DNA of 64,000 nucleotides, taken from NCBI GenBank assembly GCA_019449595.1, contig JAGRPL010000002.1:1-64000 (forward strand), read 5' to 3'. Of this stretch, positions 41,367 through 50,044 are shown piece by piece (the first letter of the stretch is position 1; every line of letters starts with the position of its first letter). Made by a program: the position numbers and the translations under genes. Under the pieces are notes generated by a model. It searched no databases and had not been told where the DNA came from. It worked only from the letters and a program-made list of their open reading frames with translations. The DNA is from Rhodoferax sp. (GTDB lineage: Bacteria > Pseudomonadota > Gammaproteobacteria > Burkholderiales > Burkholderiaceae_C).

Positions 41367-43694
41367 TTAAAAATCGTAGGTCAGTTCGGCAACCAGCGTG
41401 CGCTTGGGATACGGGTGGTAATTCCAGTACTCCTCGTTGGTCAGGTTGTCGATACCGAGGGCCGCCACCAACTTGGGGCTGAAGGCATAGCGCGCGCGCA
41501 CATCCACGACCAGAAAGCGGCTGGCGGCGGTGTAGGCAAAGCCGTTCACGTCGGCGTTGTTGAGGGTGGAATACTGGTCGCCGCTGTAGCGCACCCCGAT
41601 GGAGGTGTTGAACTGGCCATTCCAGCGGTAGTTGGCCAGGGCCGAGGCACGCCACAGCGGCACACGGGGCTGGAGCTTGCCGATGGTGTCGCCGGGAGTG
41701 GTCACATAGCCGGCGTTTTCCACAATGCGCGAATCGGCGTAGGTGATGCTGCCGGAGAGGTCCAGACCGCGGATCAGGTTGTCCGTACCTTGGAAGGCAA
41801 TTTCCAGCCCGGTGGTGTTGATGGCGTCCACATTGGTGATGCGGGTGACGGTGGTGCTGAGCGATTCGGCGTAAATGGAGTCGCGCACGTTTTCCTGGAA
41901 CAGGGTCACGCGCAGCACGGCGTTACCCAGGTCCTTTTCCGCCGACAGCTCGGTGGTCCACGACTTCTCCGGCTTGAGATCCGGGTCGTTTACCACCGTC
42001 AAGGTGCCGCTGGTCGCGCCATACAGCTCCTGTACCGTGGGCATGCGCACGGCGCGACCGGCCGACACTTTCAGCGTCGTATCTGCCGTGGCCTGGAACG
42101 CCAGGGCGGCCTTGGGCGACAGATAGGTTTCACTGCGGTCGGCGTAGGTCAGGGCGCTGGTTGCGGTCTGGGTGTAGCCGCCTTGGGCGCTCCAGCGCTC
42201 CACCCGGGCTCCCAGCACTGTCTTCCAGCGCGGCGCAAACGTCCAGGTGTCCTGCCCGTACACGCTTTGCAGCTGGGTTTTTCCACCCACATCGGTGTTG
42301 AGCGTGCCGGCTTCGCCCGTCATCCACTCGCCCACCGTGTTGGACTTGAGGATGCGCAGGCGGTAGTTTTCCTGCTGGAAGCCCATGTCGGCAATGTGCG
42401 CGCCCTGCATGCCTTGCGGTCGCCAGGTCCCCTTGGCGGCCACCGCCGTCCAGCCGGTGCCCTTTTGGTCGGTGACGGTGGCGCCGGTTCCCGCCCCACC
42501 GCTGAGCGTGGATGCGGCATTGACCGTGGTGGCATGGTTGAGGTCGCGGGCGTAGTCGTACAGGCTGGCGGCCACCTCCCAGTCCCACACGCCCTTGGTA
42601 TGGCTCTTGACCGACAGGCCGTGCATGAAATGCTCCAGGCTTTCGCGGGACGCATTGAACGAGCCGTCGATCTGGTAGATCTGACCGTTGATGGTGCGCT
42701 TGCCGCCATAGACGGCATTGCCTGCAGCATCTTTCAGGTAGGAAACCGGGTTTCCTTCTGCGTTGTTGTTCCAGTACCCCAGGGTGTAGCTGGCCCGCAC
42801 CGTGGGTGAAACGTCATAGGCCAGCTTGAGTTTCTCGTGGTTCTGGACGGTGTGGTACTGGGTGCTGGTGCCTAGGATGTACCAGGGCACATTGGTCTTG
42901 TCCAGGCCGCCGATCGCACCGCCGACCGCGCCCAGCGAGGGGCCGGCAACGGTCGCGGTTGTAGCCTTGGTGGCAATGACCAGCGGCTGGCCCGCGCTGT
43001 CCGTGCGGTTGGCGTTGATCCACCACGACCAGTCGCCGCTCTTGCTACCCAGCGAAACACTGGCCTGGTTGCCGCTGTAGGTCTCGCTGGTGTTGTACAG
43101 GCTGAAGGGTTGCTGAAAGACCGAGACTTTCACATGGCCTTCCAGTGCGGTGGGCATGCGCGTCACATAGTCCACCACCGCGCCCACCGAATTGCCCGGG
43201 TAGGCGGCAGAAAAGGGGCCATACATCACGTCCACCCGCTCGATCTCTTCGGGAGTCACCATACCCCAGCGGGGCGCATAGGTGGCACCGTTGCCCAGGT
43301 AGTTGGACAGGAGAATGCCGTCGGCGTAGACCGCCGAACGGGCGCTGTTGCCCGTGCCCGACGCGCGGCTGGACAGCACGGCGTGGTTGTAGTCGCCGAT
43401 GTAGCGGCGGCGCACCAGCAAGCTGGGGAAGTACTTCAGCGCGTCTTCGGCGTCGGTGGCGTTGATCGTTTCTTCGATCTGCTCCCGTGTCACGCCTTCG
43501 ATGGTGGTCGGGATCTGGGTCGGCAGCGAGGTCGGCTGGCCGCTGTTGACGGTCACCATGCCCAGCGACTTGACCGGGGCGTCGGCCGCCACACTGGCTT
43601 CCGGTAACGGCTGCGGGGCAGCGACCTGGGCCCACGCCGGCCCAATGCCAGGGGACGCCACGGCCAACGCCAGGGCAATGCGATGTCTGCGCAT
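41367..43694 (-). CDS. TonB-dependent outer-membrane receptor (probable copper-related)
   Basis: A 775-residue receptor: signal peptide (1-22), plug domain (about 50-165, PTTIEGVTREQIEETINATD and SARSAVYADGILLSN), and a 22-strand barrel ending LVAELTYDF with the terminal phenylalanine. Position between two DUF2946 genes, YcnI and PCu(A)C suggests a copper-related substrate, but this is inference; a siderophore or other metal complex is possible. Fifteen bases before ycnI. Confidence 0.9.
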   Translation of the reverse strand: MRRHRIALALAVASPGIGPAWAQVAAPQPLPEASVAADAPVKSLGMVTVNSGQPTSLPTQIPTTIEGVTREQIEETINATDAEDALKYFPSLLVRRRYIGDYNHAVLSSRASGTGNSARSAVYADGILLSNYLGNGATYAPRWGMVTPEEIERVDVMYGPFSAAYPGNSVGAVVDYVTRMPTALEGHVKVSVFQQPFSLYNTSETYSGNQASVSLGSKSGDWSWWINANRTDSAGQPLVIATKATTATVAGPSLGAVGGAIGGLDKTNVPWYILGTSTQYHTVQNHEKLKLAYDVSPTVRASYTLGYWNNNAEGNPVSYLKDAAGNAVYGGKRTINGQIYQIDGSFNASRESLEHFMHGLSVKSHTKGVWDWEVAASLYDYARDLNHATTVNAASTLSGGAGTGATVTDQKGTGWTAVAAKGTWRPQGMQGAHIADMGFQQENYRLRILKSNTVGEWMTGEAGTLNTDVGGKTQLQSVYGQDTWTFAPRWKTVLGARVERWSAQGGYTQTATSALTYADRSETYLSPKAALAFQATADTTLKVSAGRAVRMPTVQELYGATSGTLTVVNDPDLKPEKSWTTELSAEKDLGNAVLRVTLFQENVRDSIYAESLSTTVTRITNVDAINTTGLEIAFQGTDNLIRGLDLSGSITYADSRIVENAGYVTTPGDTIGKLQPRVPLWRASALANYRWNGQFNTSIGVRYSGDQYSTLNNADVNGFAYTAASRFLVVDVRARYAFSPKLVAALGIDNLTNEEYWNYHPYPKRTLVAELTYDF

Positions 43695-43733
43695 GGAAAC
43701 TCCAAAATACCAAGCAAAAGGCCCAAAACCGCC

Positions 43734-43768
43734 GCAAATACGGCGTCAGGCGCTATGAATTTGATAGT
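43734..43768 (-). repeat. 35-bp dispersed repeat, copy upstream of the TonB receptor
   Basis: On the minus strand ACTATCAAATTCATAGCGCC then TGACGCCGTATTTGC. It starts immediately after the stop codon of the DUF2946 gene and lies 39 bases before the receptor start. Confidence 0.75.
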
Positions 43769-44128
43769 TCAGAGAGAAGGAGGGCCGCGCGCCGGCAACG
43801 GCGCAGCGGCGCGCGCCGCGTCATGCGCCGCGGCAATGTCTTGCAGGGCATACGACAGCGGCTGGGCAGGCCCCAGGGCCGCATGCGCGGCGGGCGACAG
43901 CAGTGCCGTCATGGGCGTGCACAGCGGGCAGTCCATGGTCTTGCTGCCCAGGTCACTGGTGCTGCCGTCATCGGCCTTGACCAGTACCTTCATCGCGCCG
44001 GCACCCGTGCAGACCAGCAGGATGTCCTGCGGCTTGATGATGGGCGAGGCCACAGCGACCCCCAGCGACAGCACGAACCACACCAGCACAAGGCGGGTGA
44101 CGAACGTGAAATGGCGCAGGGTTTGCAT
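43769..44128 (-). CDS. DUF2946 family protein (upstream copy)
   Basis: A 119-residue protein with an N-terminal membrane helix or signal (about 10-28), then CTGAGAMKVLVKADDG and MDCPLCTP, the DUF2946 pattern of one lone cysteine and a CPLC pair. First gene of the copper cluster. The ATG at 44128 is preferred to upstream codons. Its stop is directly followed by a dispersed-repeat copy. Function unknown; metal binding likely. Confidence 0.83.
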   Translation of the reverse strand: MQTLRHFTFVTRLVLVWFVLSLGVAVASPIIKPQDILLVCTGAGAMKVLVKADDGSTSDLGSKTMDCPLCTPMTALLSPAAHAALGPAQPLSYALQDIAAAHDAARAAAPLPARGPPSL

Positions 44129-44254
44129 GGGCCGCATTATCATCCCGCCAACCCGCGGTGCTTTGCGCTAGAGCAAATGACCGGGTTCTTTTGTCGGCGT
44201 TGCCCCGACTGCGCCTGCGCAGCCCGGACGCCGCGCCCCACAGGACATGCCCCC

Positions 44255-44860
44255 ATGATGAATTACACCTTCGCGTCTGCCACCATCCTGCTGGTGCTCA
44301 TTACCGACCCCATCGGTAACATCCCCATTTTTGCCAACGCGCTCAAACATGTGGCCCCCGAACGGCGCGCGCGGGTGATCCTGCGCGAGATCCTGATTGC
44401 GTTTGCCCTGCTGCTGGCGTTCATGTTCGTGGGCGACAGCTTCCTGCGGGTAATGAACCTCAGCGAGCTGTCGCTGCAGATCGGCGGCGGCGTGATCCTG
44501 TTCCTGATCGCCCTGCGCATGGTGTTCCCTCCGCCGGCCCCGGCAGAAGGAGAAATCCTGGAGGAACCCCTGATCGTGCCCCTGGCGGTGCCGGCGGTGG
44601 CTGGCCCCTCGGCCCTGGCCACCGTGCTGCTGCTGGTGTCGCAGCAGCCCGATCGCCGCATGGAGTGGATCGGGGCACTGTGCGTGACCATGCTCATCAG
44701 CGCCATCGTGCTGGTTTCCGCCGAGCGCATTCAGCGCGTCATCGGCACCCGGCTGGTGGTGGCCGTCGAGCGGCTCATGGGGTTGGTCCTGGTGTCCGTG
44801 GCTATCGAGATGATGCTGCGCGGCGCCAAGACGTTTGTCCTGCAGCTGGCACGGGGCTAG
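44255..44860 (+). CDS. MarC-family integral membrane protein
   Basis: A 201-residue protein with six predicted helices and the family motifs LLVLITDPIGNIPIF (N-terminal) and PLAVPAVAGPSALAT (central). MarC was once linked to multiple antibiotic resistance, but its function is unknown. Two adjacent ATG codons (44255, 44258). Divergent from the copper cluster; its stop overlaps the stop of the convergent FAH gene in a shared CTAG. Confidence 0.93.
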   Translation: MMNYTFASATILLVLITDPIGNIPIFANALKHVAPERRARVILREILIAFALLLAFMFVGDSFLRVMNLSELSLQIGGGVILFLIALRMVFPPPAPAEGEILEEPLIVPLAVPAVAGPSALATVLLLVSQQPDRRMEWIGALCVTMLISAIVLVSAERIQRVIGTRLVVAVERLMGLVLVSVAIEMMLRGAKTFVLQLARG

Positions 44861-45876
44861 GCGTCCCGGCCCGCCGGGGCGACGACTTCCTGCTCGATGG
44901 CGCCAAAGATGCTGTGGCCGTCGCGCCCCTTCATCTCGATGCGGATGGTGTCGCCCCAGCGCAGGTAGTCGGTACTGGGCTTGCCGTCCTGCAGGGTTTC
45001 CATGGCACGCTTCTCGGCGATGCAGTTGTAGCCCTTGGGCCAGTCCGTGCCCCCCTTCGTGGTCACGCCCTGGTTGCTCACCGCCCCGGAGCCGACGATG
45101 GAGCCCGCGCGCACCGGGCGGGTTCTGCACAGGTGGGCCAGGAGCTTGCCAAAGGGATGGGTCATGTCCGCCCCCGCGTCACACAGGCCGACCTTGCGGC
45201 CGTTCCATGTGCTGTGCAGGGTCAGTTGCAACCGTCCCTTGGTCCAGGCCTCGCCCAGTTCGTCGGGCGTGACCGCCACCGGGCTGAAGGCGGTGGCAGG
45301 TTTGCTGCCCACCAGCCCGAAGCCCCGCGCCTGCTCGGCCGGTGACAGGGCACGCAGACTCACGGCATTGGCCAGCATCACCAGGCGGATGCCCTCCAGC
45401 GCGCGGTCGGCCGGGCAGCCTGCGGGCAAATCGCTGCTCACCACCGCCAGCTGAGCTTCAAAGTCCACTCCCAACTCTTCACTGGCACAGGCAATGGCGT
45501 CGCACGGCCCGGCCAGGGCGTCACTGGCGCCCTGGTACAGCAGCGGGTCGGCAGAGCCCCCCGCAACCCCGGAGGCCTCGGTTGCCGGGTACACCAGCTC
45601 GGCGTGGCTGCCGTAGGCCACCGAACCCACCCATTGGTAGGCGCGCGGCAGGGGCGCCATGCACTGGCGCGGATCGAAGGGGAAGGCGTGGCGGGCGTGC
45701 CCGCTATTGAGGGCGTTGTACAGGTCCTGCAGCTGGGGCGACAGGTAGTTCCAGTCATCCAGCACCTGTTGCAGGCGGTTGGCGATGCCCGAGGCGTAAT
45801 GGGCCTGACCGAGGTCCCGGGAGACGACCACCAGTTGGCCGTCGCGGGAACCGTCTTTGTAAGTTGCAAGTTTCAT
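44857..45876 (-). CDS. Fumarylacetoacetate hydrolase family protein
   Basis: A 339-residue FAH-family hydrolase. VSRDLGQAHYASGIANRLQQ at the N-terminus, with later SIVGSGAVSNQG and GYNCIAEKRAMETL; the metal-binding acidic residues of the family are expected around residues 130-200. The start at 45876 (MKLATYKDGSRDGQL) is the family start; an in-frame extension to 46278 is antisense to the next gene. Probably acts in aromatic or other ring-cleavage pathways; no pathway genes adjoin it. Confidence 0.9.
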   Translation of the reverse strand: MKLATYKDGSRDGQLVVVSRDLGQAHYASGIANRLQQVLDDWNYLSPQLQDLYNALNSGHARHAFPFDPRQCMAPLPRAYQWVGSVAYGSHAELVYPATEASGVAGGSADPLLYQGASDALAGPCDAIACASEELGVDFEAQLAVVSSDLPAGCPADRALEGIRLVMLANAVSLRALSPAEQARGFGLVGSKPATAFSPVAVTPDELGEAWTKGRLQLTLHSTWNGRKVGLCDAGADMTHPFGKLLAHLCRTRPVRAGSIVGSGAVSNQGVTTKGGTDWPKGYNCIAEKRAMETLQDGKPSTDYLRWGDTIRIEMKGRDGHSIFGAIEQEVVAPAGRDA

Positions 45877-45943
45877 GGCGGAATTGTCGCTCTGATTTAA
45901 ACTGGAACCGTTATACCGGGATTGCCCCCGTACGCTCCCCACA

Positions 45944-47035
45944 ATGTCGTCCGCCCACCTGCCACCCCCCTCCCAGCCGCCCGTCAGGCGCCGGCATCCC
46001 GTGCGTGGCCTGCTGCTCCTGACGTTGGGCGTGGTTCTGGCACACTGGGCGCTGCTGCACAGCGCGCCCCTCAGCCTGGCCTCCCATGCCAGCCCGGACA
46101 GTCCGTCCGACCTTCCCTTCATCACCCGCACCATCACCGTGCCTGCCGCACCCCCGCCGGTGCCTCCCACAGCCACGGCAGCAGCGCGCGCCCATGCGGC
46201 CCCTGCACCGGCGCCTGCCGGCCCGACATCCCGCCTGGTGACCGAACCTGACGCCGCGCCGCCGGCCGACGACACCACGCCTGCAGCAGCGCAGGCCGAG
46301 GTCGATCACACCGATGCCGTTGACGTCGCAGCCGCGCAGGTGCCCCCGCCCGGAGATCCCAAGGCGCCGGCGGCCCAGGCCGTGCACAGCTATGCCATTC
46401 CGGGGTCCATGCACCTGCCGTACGACATCCGCGGCGAAACCCGGGGGGTTCCGTTCTCGCTCAATGGCAACCTGAACTGGCAGCAGGACGGCAGCACCTA
46501 CAACGCCCGCATGGAGGTCAGCCACTTTCTGCTGGGCGCACGCATACAGACCAGTACCGGTGAACTCACCGCGCACGGACTGGAACCCACCCGATTCGGC
46601 GACAAATTTCGTAGCGAAGTGGCGGCTCACTTTGAACGTGCCAAGAACAAAATCACGTTCAGTGCCAACACCCCGGACGCGCCGCTGCTGCCCGGCGCAC
46701 AGGACCAACTCAGCGTGCTGATCCAGCTGGCCGCCATGCTGGGTGGCGCTCCGCGCGACTTTCCCGAAGGCAGCCAGCTGACCTTCCAGGCGGTGGGACC
46801 CCGGTCGTCCGAAACCTGGGTATTTACCGTGGGCGCCCTGGAAAAACTGACCTTGCCCAACATGGAGCTCAACGCCCTCAAGCTGTGGCGCAACCCCAGC
46901 AGCGAGTACGGCAGCAAGGCCGAAGTCTGGCTGGCGCCCGGCCTGGCCTATATGCCCGTGCGCATCCGGATCACGGAAGCCAACGGAGACGTGGCCGACC
47001 AGCGGTGGCTGGGCGACCACCTGCCGCAGTACTGA
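45944..47035 (+). CDS. DUF3108 domain protein
   Basis: A 363-residue protein: one N-terminal helix (about 20-40), a long Pro/Ala-rich linker (about 60-150), then a DUF3108 beta-rich domain (about 155-355: YDIRGETRGVPFSLNGNLNW, EVSHFLLGARIQTSTGELTA). Likely periplasmic and membrane-anchored like a TonB-type linker. Function unknown; in betaproteobacteria this family commonly sits near purine genes or DUF3567. Confidence 0.85.
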   Translation: MSSAHLPPPSQPPVRRRHPVRGLLLLTLGVVLAHWALLHSAPLSLASHASPDSPSDLPFITRTITVPAAPPPVPPTATAAARAHAAPAPAPAGPTSRLVTEPDAAPPADDTTPAAAQAEVDHTDAVDVAAAQVPPPGDPKAPAAQAVHSYAIPGSMHLPYDIRGETRGVPFSLNGNLNWQQDGSTYNARMEVSHFLLGARIQTSTGELTAHGLEPTRFGDKFRSEVAAHFERAKNKITFSANTPDAPLLPGAQDQLSVLIQLAAMLGGAPRDFPEGSQLTFQAVGPRSSETWVFTVGALEKLTLPNMELNALKLWRNPSSEYGSKAEVWLAPGLAYMPVRIRITEANGDVADQRWLGDHLPQY

Positions 47036-47119
47036 TACGCCCTCGGCAGAGGGCAGCGCCATCCCTTGAATTTGGCGAACTTGCGCCCAACTGGGCCATA
47101 AGCCCTATCATTGATCACC

Positions 47120-47431
47120 ATGCACACGCTCTACGACTCAGACACCTATTCGGTCACCCACATGCTGGCCAACGCCGAGGCGGATGGCTCGACGGTGGTG
47201 AGCACCCTCAAGACGGTGCAACACCCCGAGGGGGTTCCCATGCTGGCACGCCACGGTTTTGAGATTGTGGACAAACGCACGGGCAAAGAGGTGTACCTGG
47301 ATGGCTCCTGGGCCGAGCTGTTCCAGCAGCACATCATGGCCTGGCAGGTCAATACGCCCACCCAGGAAGAAGTCGAGGACACCCTGGAGCAATACGCTGA
47401 GCTGGCACAAAACCCGGTGCTGGTGCACTGA
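47120..47431 (+). CDS. DUF3567 family protein
   Basis: A 103-residue soluble protein: MHTLYDSDTYSVTHMLANAE, then GFEIVDKRTGKEVYLDGSWA, which is the DUF3567 core. The ATG at 47120 is the family start; a TTG at 47111 is open but not needed. Function unknown; widely conserved in Burkholderiales. It precedes the ChaN-like gene by about 10 bases. Confidence 0.88.
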   Translation: MHTLYDSDTYSVTHMLANAEADGSTVVSTLKTVQHPEGVPMLARHGFEIVDKRTGKEVYLDGSWAELFQQHIMAWQVNTPTQEEVEDTLEQYAELAQNPVLVH

Positions 47432-47441
47432 ACCCGTGGCC

Positions 47442-48290
47442 ATGCTCCGCCGCGTGGCCACCTGGGTTTGCCTGTCGGGCGTTGTGATCCTGGGCGCTTG
47501 CGCAGCCCCGCTCCTGACGCCTGCGCTGCAAGCCCGCCTGGAAACCCTGCTTCCGGCCGACGCCCTGCTGGTCGGCGAGCAGCACGATACCCCGGCCCAC
47601 CAGCAACTACACCGCGAGTTGGTCAGTGCGCTGGCGGCCAAGGGCCAGCTGGCGGCCGTCGCGCTGGAAATGGCCGAGCAAGGCCGATCCACCGATGCGC
47701 TGGAACCCGGCGCCAGCGAGAGCACCGTCCGTGCCGCACTCCAGTGGGATGACGCCACCTGGAACTGGGCCGCCTACGGTCCGGCCGTGATGGCTGCCGT
47801 GCGCGCCGGCGTGCCGGTGCGCGGCGCCAACCTGACTCCCGCACAACGCACCGCGGCCCTGAACAACACCACGCTCGACGCCCTGCTGCGCGGCCCGGCA
47901 CTCAAGGCACAGCAGCAGCGCATCCGCATCGGCCACTGCGGCCTGCTGCCAGAAAGCCAGATCACACCCATGACCCGCGTCCAGATTGCCCGCGACGTCG
48001 CCATGGCGCAGACCCTCACCACCGCCACCGTCCCCGGCAAAACCGTTCTGCTGCTGGCCGGCAGCGGCCATGTCGACGCCACACTAGGCGTGCCGCAGCA
48101 CCTGCCCCCTGATTTCAGGGCGAAAACGCTGCTTCTCTACGCCAACACTGCGTCGACAGCTCCTGAAACCATAGCAAATTTTGACCAGTCCTGGCCCACG
48201 CCGCCGCCGGCGGCGGAAAAAGACTATTGTGCGCAGCTGCAGGCGCTACCGCAGCAGAACCCGAACGCTGGAAGTGCCCTACCGTCTTGA
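47442..48290 (+). CDS. ChaN-family haem-binding lipoprotein
   Basis: A 282-residue lipoprotein. The signal ends with the lipobox ILGAC. The ChaN/TIKI core is visible: LLVGEQHDTPAHQQLH with the GExHD motif, AVALEMAEQG, and late LLLAGSGHVDATLGVP. ChaN binds haem at the membrane and helps iron uptake. A copy of the 35-bp repeat (48159-48193) is read in frame as APETIANFDQSW. The TGA stop lies inside an FNR-like box for the next gene. Confidence 0.88.
   Translation: MLRRVATWVCLSGVVILGACAAPLLTPALQARLETLLPADALLVGEQHDTPAHQQLHRELVSALAAKGQLAAVALEMAEQGRSTDALEPGASESTVRAALQWDDATWNWAAYGPAVMAAVRAGVPVRGANLTPAQRTAALNNTTLDALLRGPALKAQQQRIRIGHCGLLPESQITPMTRVQIARDVAMAQTLTTATVPGKTVLLLAGSGHVDATLGVPQHLPPDFRAKTLLLYANTASTAPETIANFDQSWPTPPPAAEKDYCAQLQALPQQNPNAGSALPS
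48159..48193 (+). repeat. 35-bp dispersed repeat, copy in the ChaN-like gene
   Basis: It reads GCTCCTGAAACCATAGCAAA then TTTTGACC. GCTCCTGA and TAGCAAA match the rpoN copy in the same positions and the same codon frame. Confidence 0.65.
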
Positions 48291-48300
48291 CGTATGTCAA
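48287..48300 (+). promoter_or_regulatory. FNR-like box upstream of the DksA-like gene
   Basis: TTGACGTATGTCAA, a perfect TTGAC-N4-GTCAA palindrome, overlaps the ChaN-like stop codon. If bound at -41.5, transcription would start near 48335; CATCAT at 48323-48328 fits as the -10 element and the ATG at 48354 would lie about 19 bases on. Confidence 0.7.
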
Positions 48301-48353
48301 CGACGAGCAGCCCGCAAGGGCGCATCATGAAACCATACGAAGGAGTTGACCCG

Positions 48354-48719
48354 ATGAACAAACAACAAGCCACCCCTTACCAGCAGCAGTTGCTGGGCAT
48401 GCGTGCCGCCTTGCTCGCGCAGATTGCCGAGCAGCGGGGCGGGGTCGTCGGTCGCGCGGAGGTTGCCGCCGACCACTTTGGCCGCCCGGAAGACTCCACC
48501 GCCCAGGTGGCCAGCGCGCGGGAACTGGAGTTCGCCCTGGGTGAACGCGAAACAGCCGAGCTGGACGCCATCGACGCCGCACTGGCCCGCATTGAAGCCG
48601 GCACCTACGGCGAGTGCACCGACTGCGGTGTCACGATTCCCCCGGCACGCCTGCAGGCCACGCCGGACGCGCCACGCTGCATCCCGTGCCAGGAAAAGCT
48701 AGAACACCACCGCGCCTGA
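48354..48719 (+). CDS. DksA/TraR-family zinc-finger protein
   Basis: A 121-residue protein with a C4 zinc finger C88-x2-C91-x17-C109-x2-C112 and an N-terminal coiled coil lacking the usual DxxDxA tip of DksA proper. It may bind RNA polymerase in the secondary channel. The ATG at 48354 is chosen for AAGGAG nine bases upstream; a frame to 48327 exists. An FNR-like box lies 54 bases before. Paired with the small protein at 48760; both likely low-oxygen stress functions. Confidence 0.87.
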   Translation: MNKQQATPYQQQLLGMRAALLAQIAEQRGGVVGRAEVAADHFGRPEDSTAQVASARELEFALGERETAELDAIDAALARIEAGTYGECTDCGVTIPPARLQATPDAPRCIPCQEKLEHHRA

Positions 48720-48759
48720 TTCCCTTCTTATTTTTTTCCCAACTTGCTGAAAGCCTGAC

Positions 48760-49134
48760 ATGAGTACTTTTCACGCCGTCGTCTGGATGGACCATTCCGA
48801 AGCCCACGTGCTGATGTTTGACCGCGAACACATCGAAGCCCAGCGCATCAAGTCGCGCAGCCACCATAAGCACCAGGGCAAGGCCGAAGACAACGCGGCC
48901 TACTTCACCGAGATTGCCAAGGCGTTGGCCGGCACCCGTGAGGTCCTGCTGACCGGCCCCGGCCTGGCCCGCAACCAGTTCCGCGACTGGGTCGCCACAA
49001 ACCAGGCGGCACTGGCGGCCGGCATTGTGGACTCCGTCTCCACCGACCACCCAACCGACGGCCAGCTGGTTGCCATGGCCCGCCAGTATTTCAAGAAATT
49101 TGACAACATGGCGACCGACCCTTCCGTGGCCTGA
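48760..49134 (+). CDS. Small 'translational machinery' (eRF1-domain-like) protein
   Basis: A 124-residue soluble protein with FHAVVWMDHSEAHVLMFDRE at the start and EVLLTGPGLARNQFRDW, DHPTDGQLVAMARQYFKK later. It resembles the family annotated translational machinery protein, related to domain 3 of eRF1/baeRF. Biochemical role unknown; ribosome association is a family-level guess. Forty bases after the DksA-like gene, so probably one transcript behind the FNR-like box. Confidence 0.75.
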   Translation: MSTFHAVVWMDHSEAHVLMFDREHIEAQRIKSRSHHKHQGKAEDNAAYFTEIAKALAGTREVLLTGPGLARNQFRDWVATNQAALAAGIVDSVSTDHPTDGQLVAMARQYFKKFDNMATDPSVA

Positions 49135-49195
49135 CCCCGGAAAAAGCCGTGGCGCGCAGCCCGGCTGCGCCTCATGCTGCGACAATGGGCGCACC

Positions 49196-50044
49196 ATGAG
49201 TACGACTTACATCCTGACCCTCTCCTGCCCGGACCGCCTGGGACTGGTCCACGCGGTATCCGGCTTCCTGCTGGAGCGCAGCGGCAACATTGAAGAAGCC
49301 GCGCAGTACAACGACCCGGACACCGGCCTCTTCTTCATGCGGGTGCAGTTCAGCTGCGCGCAACTCACGCACGCCGACCTGCGCACCGAGCTGGAACGCT
49401 TCGCGGCGCCCTTCCAGATGCACTGGAGCCTGCACGCCACGGCGCAGCCCATGCGCACCGTGCTGCTGGTCAGCAAGGAGGGCCATTGCCTAAACGACCT
49501 GCTGTTCCGCTGGAAAAGCGGGCTGTTGCCGGTGGACATCCGCGCCATCATTTCCAACCACCGCGAGTTCTACCAACTGGCCGCCAGCTACAACGTGCCC
49601 TTCCACCACATTCCGGTCAACAAGGACAACAAGGAACAGGCCGAGGCCCGGCAGTTTGAAATCATCGAAACCGAAGGTGCCGAGCTGGTCGTCCTGGCGC
49701 GCTACATGCAGATCCTGAGCGACGACTTCTGCCGCAAGCTGGCGGGGCGCGCCATCAACATCCACCACTCCTTCCTGCCCAGCTTCAAGGGCGCCAAGCC
49801 GTACTACCAGGCCCATGACCGGGGCGTGAAGCTCATCGGTGCGACGGCCCACTATGTGACGGCCGACCTGGACGAAGGTCCCATCATCGAGCAGGACGTG
49901 GCCCGCGTGGACCACAGCAAAACCGTGGAAGACCTGACAACGCAGGGCCGTGACACCGAAAGTCAGGTGCTGGCGCGCGCCGTCAAGTGGCACAGCGAGC
50001 ACCGCGTGCTGCTCAACGGCCACAAGACCGTGATCTTCAAGTAG
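49196..50044 (+). CDS. purU: Formyltetrahydrofolate deformylase
   Basis: Hydrolyses 10-formyl-THF to formate and THF. The 282 residues have an N-terminal ACT domain (about 5-85) and a formyltransferase-like domain with INIHHSFLPSFKGA and the catalytic N/H/D set. Formate made here can feed PurT (59307). It converges with psd; their stops overlap by eight bases. Confidence 0.96.
   Translation: MSTTYILTLSCPDRLGLVHAVSGFLLERSGNIEEAAQYNDPDTGLFFMRVQFSCAQLTHADLRTELERFAAPFQMHWSLHATAQPMRTVLLVSKEGHCLNDLLFRWKSGLLPVDIRAIISNHREFYQLAASYNVPFHHIPVNKDNKEQAEARQFEIIETEGAELVVLARYMQILSDDFCRKLAGRAINIHHSFLPSFKGAKPYYQAHDRGVKLIGATAHYVTADLDEGPIIEQDVARVDHSKTVEDLTTQGRDTESQVLARAVKWHSEHRVLLNGHKTVIFK

Noticed and set aside
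44165-44240. GC hairpin (CGGCGT/ACGCCG) between the DUF2946 gene and marC
   Set aside because: Arms are short and the loop GC-rich; such pairs are expected by chance in this sequence.
45877-46278. N-terminal extension of the FAH-family gene
   Set aside because: It is antisense to the DUF3108 gene and repetitive; the family start is at 45876.
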